From Bolinopsis microptera (Eukaryota; Ctenophora; Tentaculata; Lobata; Bolinopsidae): a stretch of DNA of 64,000 nt. The position numbers and the translations under genes were made by a program. The notes beneath the pieces are model-generated. The model had not been told where the DNA came from. It ran no database searches and saw nothing but the letters and a program-made list of their open reading frames with translations. The DNA is taken from positions 14,608,169-14,672,168 of the forward strand of contig NC_087072.1 in NCBI RefSeq assembly GCF_026151205.1. Reading direction: 5' to 3'. Position 1 is the stretch's first letter, and the number at the start of each line of letters is the position of its first letter. This document shows, one piece after another, positions 1 to 8,000 of this stretch.

Positions 1-165
1 ATCGCTGAAATAATATCCACCCGTCCACACTCAGTCAGTACCCAAACATGTGCTCACCGCCTTAACTTTCAGGTGCTCCCACGCGAAGATGTTTGATACC
101 AACGTTCCAGCCTTGGATACCGATCTAAGGTATGTTAATAAATCTACTCTATTCCAGTTTATTTT

Positions 166-284
166 ACAATTATGATGAAAAGCTGACAGTCTTAGCTGGC
201 AACTAGGCGGCTCCAGTAAAATGGAAGAACCTACTGCCTTGATGCCAGTTTTATGGTGATACTTTGTCGGTCTTATCTGATTGT
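166..284 (+). ncRNA. C/D-box snoRNA with internal hairpin (host intron 1)
   Basis: C box ATGATGA at 172-178 and D box CTGA at 277-280 are closed by a terminal stem ACAA/TTGT (166-169 with 281-284). Between them lies an internal hairpin with CTGGCA (196-201) pairing TGCCAG (243-248), so the RNA is longer (about 119 nt) than ordinary methylation guides. The D box ends 71 nt before the 3' splice site at 351. I could not assign a target or a named family. Confidence 0.7.
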
Positions 285-496
285 CTTGTTTCATCTTCCG
301 AAAATATATGTTAATGATTGACGTAATTGAAAACTAACCAGTTAATTTCAGATGTCGAACTTCAAAATGGAAGGTACACGCCACACCTCTTCACAGAGTA
401 GCTTGGTGCTGGCACACAGACATAAAACTCTGCAACCCATCACTAATCAGGTACACCCTAAGATTTTTCAATATTAAATGAATAAAATAAAAATAT

Positions 497-560
497 AATA
501 ATGATGAGATAGTCCCGCTTGCCCTCCAGCTGATTTCATTGATGAAGTGGTTCTGAATAC
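497..560 (+). ncRNA. C/D-box snoRNA guiding 18S, copy A (host intron 2)
   Basis: C box ATGATGA 501-507, D' CTGA 530-533, C' TGATGAA 540-546 and D CTGA 553-556. The guide before D' reads CTTGCCCTCCA, an 11-nt complement to the conserved 18S rRNA stretch UGGAGGGCAAG just before the helix-18 (530) loop. By the D'+5 rule the modified base would be the A of GGAGGG. Only 6 nt separate C' and D, so this is a single-guide RNA. The D box ends 65 nt before the acceptor. Further copies occur at 2637 and 3150. Confidence 0.85.
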
Positions 561-705
561 GAATACTCATTTACTGAAATCTTGACACCTCAGTATTGTA
601 GAATAACCAAAACTTTCACAGGCCCAATCCTCCTGCTGTCAGCTGAACGGACTGGTCCAACTCAGGTGTGTAACATTTTAATTGTTTTAAAATAATCTCC
701 TCTTA

Positions 706-773
706 TTTTAATGATGACAATAAGGTCCGTGTTTCTGATTAAAATGAAGCCACCCTTAACCTTCCTGACAAGA
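706..773 (+). ncRNA. SNORD18: U18-type C/D-box snoRNA, copy 1 (host intron 3)
   Basis: C box ATGATGA 711-717, D' CTGA 735-738, D CTGA 765-768. The guide GGTCCGTGTTT directly before D' is the guide of U18/SNORD18 and is complementary to the conserved 28S sequence AAACACGGACC; the D'+5 rule points to the A after AAAC. The D box ends 73 nt before the 3' splice site at 841. In vertebrates U18 sits in ribosomal-protein introns; here it is in a dedicated non-coding host. Target complementarity is from remembered rRNA sequence. Confidence 0.85.
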
Positions 774-961
774 TTCAAATTACATTACACTTAACAGCAG
801 TTATTCTGGATTTATAGAGAAGTAAAACTTGTTATTTTCAGAAACCTGGACATTGAAAAATTGGATTTCTTTTTCTACCTGCTACAGTGTTTGCAAATCT
901 CTTCTACACGAGGAGTAAAAGTAAGTCTCGCAGAATAAAAAATTATCTCAGCTCCGTAATA

Positions 962-1033
962 TTCTAATGATGTAAAATTTTTCCGTGTTTCTGATAAAAA
1001 TGAAGCCAACCTTTAGTCTTAACATCTGATTAG
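962..1033 (+). ncRNA. SNORD18: U18-type C/D-box snoRNA, copy 2 (host intron 4)
   Basis: Tandem paralogue of the preceding U18 copy. C box is ATGATGT (967-973), D' CTGA follows TCCGTGTTT, D CTGA is at 1026-1029, with a short TCTA/TAGA terminal stem. The 5' part of the guide has changed (TTTT in place of AAGG), shortening the 28S complementarity to about 9 nt. The D box ends 67 nt before the acceptor at 1096. Confidence 0.75.
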
Positions 1034-1215
1034 ATTGAAATCACATTACACAGCAGTTATCTGGATTGATAGAGAAGTAAAACTTGTTATTTTCAGGAAC
1101 CTGGACATTTAAAAATTGGATTTCAATTTCTACCTGCTACAGTGTTTGCAAATATCTTCTACACGAGGAGTAAAGTAAGTCTCGCAGAGTAAAAAATTAT
1201 CTCAGCTCCTTAATA

Positions 1216-1287
1216 TTCTAATGATGTACAATTTTTCCGTGTTTCTGATAAAAATGAAGCCAACCTTTAGTCTTAACATCTGATTAG
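1216..1287 (+). ncRNA. SNORD18: U18-type C/D-box snoRNA, copy 3 (host intron 5)
   Basis: Near-identical to copy 2: C box ATGATGT 1221-1227, D' CTGA 1245-1248 preceded by TCCGTGTTT, D CTGA 1280-1283, 67 nt before the acceptor at 1350. Exon plus intron were duplicated together (254-bp step), so copies 2 and 3 are a recent duplication. Confidence 0.75.
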
Positions 1288-1469
1288 ATTGAAATCACAT
1301 TACACAGCAGTTATCTGGATTGATAGAGAAGTAAAACTTGTTATTTTCAGGAACCTGGACATTGAAAAATTGGATTTCTTTTTCTACTTGCTATAGTGTT
1401 TGCAAATCTCTTCTACACGAGGAGTAAAGTAAGTCTCGCAGAATAAATAGCATCTCTGTAGTTTAAAAT

Positions 1470-1541
1470 TTAAATGATGATCACATACCCCATTCTTACC
1501 AGTCTAACTGGACGTTGCTGACTAAACAAATGTCTGATCTG
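1470..1541 (+). ncRNA. Candidate C/D-box snoRNA (host intron 6)
   Basis: C box ATGATGA 1474-1480 and D box CTGA 1534-1537. The D box lies exactly 70 nt before the 3' splice site at 1607, matching the other introns. A second CTGA at 1518-1521 is too close to serve as D'. No rRNA target recognised. Confidence 0.55.
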
Positions 1542-1773
1542 ATTTGACACAGAATTTTTGAATTCCCAGTCTTATTTAACGTGACTAATAGTGTTACTCT
1601 CCTTCAGCTACAACAAAAGCATCTGCTCTGATCCACGGAATAGACAATAAAACACATCTTCTCGCTGACACCAGTAATCTGGAACCTCCAAGTTATTTGG
1701 ACAACAGGTACGTGGTTGACAGTAAGATTTATTATAAGTTAGTAAAATACCCTTCATTGCAACTGAGTGTTCC

Positions 1774-1965
1774 CTGCAGTTTCGCCGCTGTCAGGGCAGC
1801 TCGGCGGTGTTTGGTCGCGTCCCTGTGGATGAGGCCTCCGCACTGTTGCAAAACAAGAGATACTTTCCTCTAATTGAGATTAAGTGTCTCCATTGCATAT
1901 TCCTTGCGTCTCGTGGAGACTCTAGTAGTCGGTTACCACGGGGATAAACCATGCAAATGACATTC
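1774..1965 (+). ncRNA. Candidate H/ACA snoRNA (host intron 7)
   Basis: This intron is longer than its neighbours, has no good C/D pair, and holds a block richer in GC than its surroundings. Hairpin 1 (1774-1850) contains CGCCG/CGGCG and CTG/CAG stems. An H-box-like ACAAGA is at 1853-1858. Hairpin 2 contains GTCTCC/GGAGAC with an internal loop and a GATTA/TAGTC lower stem. An ACA is at 1960-1962. The tail after the second stem is longer than usual for H/ACA RNAs, so the call is tentative. Confidence 0.38.
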
Positions 1966-2145
1966 CTCTTCTTTAATCTTTCTTCAAACTGATTCCTAAC
2001 AACTTATCGTGTTTGAAATCCATCTTTAAATGTGTACCCTTGTTTCAGGTTCTTACCGATAGTTCAAAGCCGAAGACTTCGAAGCCTAATCAACAGGTTA
2101 GAGTTTCTTCTAATTTCATTTACTTATTTGATTTTCCAACATTCT

Positions 2146-2210
2146 ACCAAATGATTTTACCGTGGGTACAGACATCGCAAAACATGGTGAACCTCATATT
2201 TTCTGATGGT
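2146..2210 (+). ncRNA. Candidate C/D-box snoRNA with ACCA/TGGT stem (host intron 8)
   Basis: A perfect terminal stem ACCA (2146-2149) with TGGT (2207-2210) brackets a relaxed C box (ATGATTT, from 2151) and a D box CTGA (2203-2206). The D box ends 70 nt before the acceptor at 2276. The internal GGGTACAGAC resembles the GGGCACAGAC of the family at 2889, suggesting distant paralogy. Target unknown. Confidence 0.55.
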
Positions 2211-2410
2211 AAAAATTCGTAGTTGTAAATTTTAACTTAATCAGATTGTTTTAACTTAATCTTTTTTATCCTTCAGGATATGGCGCAGTGTAAAATAGAA
2301 ACCTAATCTGTCGAACAAATGATCACTTGTACGCACTATTGATAAGGTACGATTTCAGATATCTTAAAAATAGTTGCTGTGTGACTTGCAACCCTAGCAG
2401 TTGGAAATCT

Positions 2411-2480
2411 TTACTTATGATTACATCACATGCACTACCATCTGAACCAAGATGACAGATACAAACATAATATGAAGTAA
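2411..2480 (+). ncRNA. C/D-box-like snoRNA, ATGA-D-box family 3 copy A (host intron 9)
   Basis: Relaxed C box ATGATTA 2417-2423, D' CTGA 2442-2445, C'-like GATGACA from 2451, D-position ATGA 2472-2475, closed by a perfect TTACT/AGTAA stem (2411-2415 with 2476-2480). ATGA ends 67 nt before the acceptor at 2542, exactly where canonical D boxes sit in this gene. The guide before D' (ACTACCAT) complements 8 nt of 18S AUGGUAGU, which is short. Copies are at 3974 and 4247. Confidence 0.6.
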
Positions 2481-2636
2481 TATTATGTTTTGTGAGCTTC
2501 ATGCTTGATCAATAACCAAATTTCTAAAGTACAAATCTTCAGGTAAACGGCCGGATTGAGAAACCTTGGAACCGCATTATTATCCCAACTTGGTAAGTTA
2601 AAGACATTTAACCTTCAATTCATGCCTGTTAATTTA

Positions 2637-2700
2637 ATATATGATGAGATAGTCCCGCTTGCCCTCCAGCTGATTTCTTTGATGAAGTGGTTCTGATATT
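2637..2700 (+). ncRNA. C/D-box snoRNA guiding 18S, copy B (host intron 10)
   Basis: C box ATGATGA 2641-2647, D' CTGA 2670-2673, D CTGA 2693-2696, with the same guide CTTGCCCTCCA as the copy at 497. It differs by one base between D' and C'. The D box ends 68 nt before the acceptor at 2764. Confidence 0.85.
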
Positions 2701-2888
2701 ATTACTCATGTTCAATTGAATTTCCTGTTATGTTCCCTTTTTCAAACATAACCTATTTTGGCAGGTACTGAAGTTATTTCCAGTCCAACATGAACCGCAC
2801 TGATTATCAGCCTCTAGGTCCTCGTCACTTCAAGAACCAAGATAGTAAGTTATTTCTAGAGATGATAGTTTATTGTTTGGTTATTTTA

Positions 2889-2952
2889 ATTGAATGATTA
2901 TAGCATTGGGCACAGACTTCAACTGATGACATTGTTTTAATTTATGACCATA
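2889..2952 (+). ncRNA. C/D-box-like snoRNA, possible 28S guide, copy A (host intron 11)
   Basis: Relaxed C box ATGATTA 2894-2900, a CTGATGA D'/C'-like block, and ATGA at 2944-2947 in the D position, 66 nt before the acceptor at 3013. The segment AGCATTGGGCA, followed by ACAGA or CAGA, can pair over 11 nt (one G-U) with conserved 28S UGCCCAGUGCU. Boxes depart from consensus, so function is inferred from position, conservation of three copies and complementarity. Confidence 0.55.
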
Positions 2953-3149
2953 TTAATGTTACATCTTCTCTCTGTATAACGAGTCTTCCTTGTTTAACAT
3001 AAAACCCTTTCAGAACCCAAGAAGGAGGTGAGATTTGACATGTCGACGTAGTATAGACACCTGTAGTGTGCCACTTGCGATAGTTGCCGAATTTAGGTAA
3101 GTTACATTTATAGTCTGGTTTCAATTTTAGACTCTGTTTGAGCAATTTA

Positions 3150-3213
3150 ATAAATGATGAGATAGTCCCGCTTGCCCTCCAGCTGATTTCATTGATGAAG
3201 TGGTTCTGATATT
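3150..3213 (+). ncRNA. C/D-box snoRNA guiding 18S, copy C (host intron 12)
   Basis: C box ATGATGA 3154-3160, D CTGA 3206-3209, identical guide CTTGCCCTCCA before D'. The D box ends 67 nt before the acceptor at 3276. Third copy of the 18S helix-18 guide in this host. Confidence 0.85.
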
Positions 3214-3390
3214 TCACCCTGAATAAGTGGAATTTACTGTCCCCTTGCTTTAGTTAAACAAACTTCAATGTCACAGGTGTTCTGAGTGCAAGTCTGATTC
3301 GAACCAAGCTGATCACTGGACTTCAGCTCTACTGTACTGCCTCACAATGATGTAAGTCACTTTTGGTTTTCATTGCTGGATCGAGACTTA

Positions 3391-3454
3391 ATCGAATGAT
3401 TACAGCATTGGGCACAGACTACTTCTGATGACATTGTTTTAATTTATGACAACA
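3391..3454 (+). ncRNA. C/D-box-like snoRNA, possible 28S guide, copy B (host intron 13)
   Basis: C-like ATGATTA 3396-3402 and D-like ATGA 3446-3449, with the same AGCATTGGGCA segment as the copy at 2889. ATGA ends 69 nt before the acceptor at 3518. Confidence 0.55.
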
Positions 3455-3651
3455 TTTGTGATGAATTCTTTCCTATAATTCAAAAGGTCGTCCTTTGTAT
3501 AACAAAAAACCGCCTCAGAACCCGAAAAGAAGCCTGCACATAGTTCAGAGAAACACCGATATTTATTTTCTTGTGGCCTAACGATCATTACCAATACTGG
3601 CCTGGGTAAGTTAAAACTTGAGATACAAGTAATTGTAATCACAAATTTCTT

Positions 3652-3715
3652 ATTGAATGATTATAGCATTGGGCACAGACTTCATCTGATGACATTGTTT
3701 TAATTTATGACCATA
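3652..3715 (+). ncRNA. C/D-box-like snoRNA, possible 28S guide, copy C (host intron 14)
   Basis: C-like ATGATTA 3657-3663 and D-like ATGA 3707-3710; same candidate guide as the copies at 2889 and 3391. ATGA ends 68 nt before the acceptor at 3778. Confidence 0.55.
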
Positions 3716-3887
3716 TTTTTGTATTATTCTTGAATATGATTTAAGTGTCTTCTTCGTTTAACATAGCATCCTGATCAGGACCCAAAAGTGTGGCATTGAA
3801 AACCTGATGTCGATTCTTTGACTAGACTGTCGTGGTCTTCAGTACTACTTGGTGAGTTTTAATCGATGTAATATAGTCTGGGTGAAA

Positions 3888-3966
3888 CAACCATTCTCCA
3901 GTCGTCCTGGAATTGTATAAACTGGAGATGGTCGTTGCAATCCCAAAATACTGAGTATGCTACTCA
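3888..3966 (+). ncRNA. Paired hairpins, possible H/ACA relic (host intron 15)
   Basis: CCAT-CTCCAGT (3891-3902) pairs ACTGGAG-ATGG (3921-3931) with one bulge. A second hairpin, TGAGTA/TACTCA (3952-3957 with 3961-3966), follows, separated by AAAATA (3945-3950), which fits the H-box pattern ANANNA. The second hairpin is too small for a standard H/ACA RNA. It shares the intron with the C/D-like element at 3974. Confidence 0.3.
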
Positions 3967-3973
3967 TAGAATT

Positions 3974-4041
3974 TTCAAATGATTACATCACATGCACTAC
4001 CATCTGAACCAAGATGACAGATACAACATTGTATGATTATA
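3974..4041 (+). ncRNA. C/D-box-like snoRNA, family 3 copy B (host intron 15)
   Basis: C-like ATGATTA 3979-3985, D' CTGA, GATGACA, and D-like ATGA 4033-4036, 65 nt before the acceptor at 4101. The guide is the same as in the copy at 2411. Confidence 0.6.
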
Positions 4042-4246
4042 AACTAACTAATTATTCAGTTGTAAAAACACTGCATATCAGCTAAAATTTAATATTTTCA
4101 GAACACCAACAGAACGTCAAAGAACTGTACCTGTCCGGCACACTAATAAGGTGATTATAAAGAGTGATCGTTTTACTATTTATAATCGCCGTGAAAAAGA
4201 AGCAATGATTTGAATAATCTGCAACCACCGACACCAAAATAGAATT

Positions 4247-4314
4247 TCCAAATGATTACATCACATAGAGATCCATCTGAACCAAGATGACAGATACAAC
4301 ATTGTATGATTATA
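4247..4314 (+). ncRNA. C/D-box-like snoRNA, family 3 copy C with altered guide (host intron 16)
   Basis: C-like ATGATTA 4252-4258 and D-like ATGA 4306-4309, 65 nt before the acceptor at 4374. It is nearly identical to the copy at 3974 except in the D' guide, where TGCACTACCAT is replaced by AGAGATCCAT. The change is confined to the guide, as expected if the copy retargets. Upstream in this intron, 4204-4238 is a truncated relic of the element at 4470. Confidence 0.55.
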
Positions 4315-4469
4315 AACAAACTAATTATTTCATTGTAAAAACACTGCATATCAGCTAAAATTTAATATCTTCAGAACACCAACAGTACGTTAAAGAACTG
4401 TACCTATCCGACATTTCAGGTGATTATAAAGAGTGATTTTTAAACTATTGATGATCGCCGTGAAAAAGA

Positions 4470-4537
4470 AACAATGATTTAAATAATCTGCAACCACCGA
4501 CAACAAAATGCGGAATAGATTTAAGTATATGAGAATG
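4470..4537 (+). ncRNA. Candidate C/D-box-like snoRNA (host intron 17)
   Basis: C-like ATGATTT 4474-4480 and D-like ATGA 4529-4532, 67 nt before the acceptor at 4599. It has no clear D' box and no recognised target. The call rests mostly on position. Confidence 0.4.
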
Positions 4538-5014
4538 ATTTAATAAATAACGTTTTCACGATGTCAACGTATTTAGTTAATAATCTACTAAAATTTCAGG
4601 AAGCACAAACAGCAAAATATTCAGCACTCAAGACAACTTAGACGACAAATCATCTTCTCTGACTGATGTCCTTCTCTTTGATAACAAGCACAAAGTGCTC
4701 TCAGAGAAACGTAGCTCAACTCTTAGAAGGACCAGGATAACCGTAAAAAGAACGTTGATGTATGAAATGCATTATGTTATGTTTAAACGAAAAGAATAGT
4801 TACAATTATTAAACTTGTTTAATTTTGTCTCATGCAATATCTTGGTCGCGTAAAAGCGGGATAATCAATATTGAAATAATACCCATTTTCAAATATAAGC
4901 ACAAAATGAAGGGGCTACAGTTTAAATTTCTGCCAAAAAACTGGGAAGAAGCCTTGTTTAATTCTCTAAAAAACATATTTCTAATTTCTGACGATCCATG
5001 TTCTCACAATCTAC

Positions 5015-8000
5015 CTTTTGGTGTCATATGCCACCTAAAGTTGACTTACTAATTGGTTGCAGGTGAGAAATTCAGTCAAAACTGTAAAATTTCGGTCCTG
5101 GAAATTTCATCTTCAAAAACTGAAAATGGGACAGAGATTTGGACAAAATGATTTTACAATTTTATTCGGGATTTTAACTTCCAGTACCCCAATATGGTTT
5201 CATACCATCATCAATTGACTGACTAATTGGTGTCTGGGAAAAAATTTCATCTTATCTGTCAAATTTGTGTTCAGAAAATTTCATATTTGAAAATGGGACA
5301 GACTTTTGAAAATACAACTTTTCGATTTGTTAAGCTTTCTGCTGTGGGCTTCTTCCGACCGAAATCAAACTTCCAGCACCTCTATCGTGTCATATGCCAC
5401 CTATAGTTGACTTACTAATTGGTTGCAGGTGAGAAATTCAGTCAAAACTGTAAAATTTCGGTCCTGGAAATTTCATCTTCAAAAACTGAAAATGGGACAG
5501 AGATTTGGACAAAATGATTTTACAATTTTATTCGGGATTTTAACTTCCAGTACCCCAATATGGTTTCATACCATCATCAATTGACTGACTAATTGGTTTC
5601 TGGGAAAAAATTTCATCTTATCTGTCAAATTTGTGTTCAGAAAATTTCATATTTGAAAATGGGACAGACTTTTGAAAATACAACTTTTCGTTTTGTTAAG
5701 CTTTCTGCTGTGGGCTTCTTCCGACCGAAATCAAACTTCCAGCACCTCTATCGTGTCATATGCCACCTATAGTTGACTTACTAATTGGTTGCAGGTGAGA
5801 AATTCAGTCAAAACTGTAAAATTTCGGTCCTGGAAATTTCATCTTCAAAAACTGAAAATGGGACAGAGATTTGGACAAAATGATTTTACAATTTTATTCG
5901 GGATTTTAACTTCCAGTACCCCAATATGGTTTCATACCATCATCAATTGACTGACTAATTGGTTTCTGGGAAAAAATTTCATCTTATCTGTCAAATTTGT
6001 GTTCAGAAAATTTCATATTTGAAAATGGGACAGACTTTTGAAAATACAACTTTTCGTTTTGTTAAGCTTTCTGCTGTGGGCTTCTTCCGACCGAAATCAA
6101 ACTTCCAGCACCTCTATCGTGTCATATGCCACCTATAGTTGACTTACTAATTGGTTGCAGGTGAGAAATTCAGTCAAAACTGTAAAATTTCGGTCCTGGA
6201 AATTTCATCTTCAAAAACTGAAAATGGGACAGAGATTTGGACAAAATGATTTTACAATTTTATTCGGGATTTTAACTTCCAGTACCCCAATATGGTTTCA
6301 TACCATCATCAATTGACTGACTAATTGGTGTCTGGGAAAAAATTTCATCTTATCTGTCAAATTTGTGTTCAGAAAATTTCATATTTGAAAATGGGACAGA
6401 CTTTTGAAAATACAACTTTTCGATTTGTTAAGCTTTCTGCTGTGGGCTTCTTCCGACCGAAATCAAACTTCCAGCACCTCTATCGTGTCATATGCCACCT
6501 ATAGTTGACTTACTAATTGGTTGCAGGTGAGAAATTCAGTCAAAACTGTAAAATTTCGGTCCTGGAAATTTCATCTTCAAAAACTGAAAATGGGACAGAG
6601 ATTTGGACAAAATGATTTTACAATTTTATTCGGGATTTTAACTTCCAGTACCCCAATATGGTTTCATACCATCATCAATTGACTGACTAATTGGTTTCTG
6701 GGAAAAAATTTCATCTTATCTGTCAAATTTGTGTTCAGAAAATTTCATATTTGAAAATGGGACAGACTTTTGAAAATACAACTTTTCGTTTTGTTAAGCT
6801 TTCTGCTGTGGGCTTCTTCCGACCGAAATCAAACTTCCAGCACCTCTATCGTGTCATATGCCACCTATAGTTGACTTACTAATTGGTTGCAGGTGAGAAA
6901 TTCAGTCAAAACTGTAAAATTTCGGTCCTGGAAATTTCATCTTCAAAAACTGAAAATGGGACAGAGATTTGGACAAAATGATTTTACAATTTTATTCGGG
7001 ATTTTAACTTCCAGTACCCCAATATGGTTTCATACCATCATCAATTGACTGACTAATTGGTTTCTGGGAAAAAATTTCATCTTATCTGTCAAATTTGTGT
7101 TCAGAAAATTTCATATTTGAAAATGGGACAGACTTTTGAAAATACAACTTTTCGTTTTGTTAAGCTTTCTGCTGTGGGCTTCTTCCGACCGAAATCAAAC
7201 TTCCAGCACCTCTATCGTGTCATATGCCACCTATAGTTGACTTACTAATTGGTTGCAGGTGAGAAATTCAGTCAAAACTGTAAAATTTCGGTCCTGGAAA
7301 TTTCATCTTCAAAAACTGAAAATGGGACAGAGATTTGGACAAAATGATTTTACAATTTTATTCGGGATTTTAACTTCCAGTACCCCAATATGGTTTCATA
7401 CCATCATCAATTGACTGACTAATTGGTTTCTGGGAAAAAATTTCATCTTATCTGTCAAATTTGTGTTCAGAAAATTTCATATTTGAAAATGGGACAGACT
7501 TTTGAAAATACAACTTTTCGTTTTGTTAAGCTTTCTGCTGTGGGCTTCTTCCGACCGAAATCAAACTTCCAGCACCTCTATCGTGTCATATGCCACCTAT
7601 AGTTGACTTACTAATTGGTTGCAGGTGAGAAATTCAGTCAAAACTGTAAAATTTCGGTCCTGGAAATTTCATCTTCAAAAACTGAAAATGGGACAGAGAT
7701 TTGGACAAAATGATTTTACAATTTTATTCGGGATTTTAACTTCCAGTACCCCAATATGGTTTCATACCATCATCAATTGACTGACTAATTGGTTTCTGGG
7801 AAAAAATTTCATCTTATCTGTCAAATTTGTGTTCAGAAAATTTCATATTTGAAAATGGGACAGACTTTTGAAAATACAACTTTTCGTTTTGTTAAGCTTT
7901 CTGCTGTGGGCTTCTTCCGACCGAAATCAAACTTCCAGCACCTCTATCGTGTCATATGCCACCTATAGTTGACTTACTAATTGGTTGCAGGTGAGAAATT

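Larger units (their letters stand above)
73..4830 (+). ncRNA. Multi-intronic snoRNA host gene (non-coding, SNHG/UHG-like)
   Basis: About 18 short exons (44-100 nt internally) are bounded by AG and GT signals: 73-129, 352-450, 622-665, 842-920, 1097-1174, 1351-1428, 1608-1707, 2049-2096, 2277-2346, 2543-2592, 2765-2844, 3014-3096, 3277-3351, 3519-3605, 3779-3851, 4102-4150, 4375-4419 and 4600-~4830. The spliced exons show no sustained reading frame, whereas all 17 introns hold a snoRNA-like element. This is the layout of vertebrate GAS5/UHG host genes, where the exons are by-products and the introns are the product. Several exon+intron units are tandem duplicates: the 255-bp units at 842/1097/1351 and the units at 4102/4375. 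A weak ATTAAA near 4807 could end the transcript. The first exon and promoter may lie left of the window. Exon ends are my reading of splice consensus; the gene model is inferred. Confidence 0.8.

Noticed and set aside
31-294. Antisense open frame at the left edge
   Set aside because: It crosses the snoRNA and splice sites of the host gene and has no protein-like composition.
3888-3937. microRNA precursor
   Set aside because: The stem is only about 14 paired bases with an 18-nt loop, too short for a typical animal pre-miRNA; an H/ACA half is as likely.
4825-5052. 75-codon open frame before the satellite
   Set aside because: No start context, no homology, and it runs into the satellite; probably chance.
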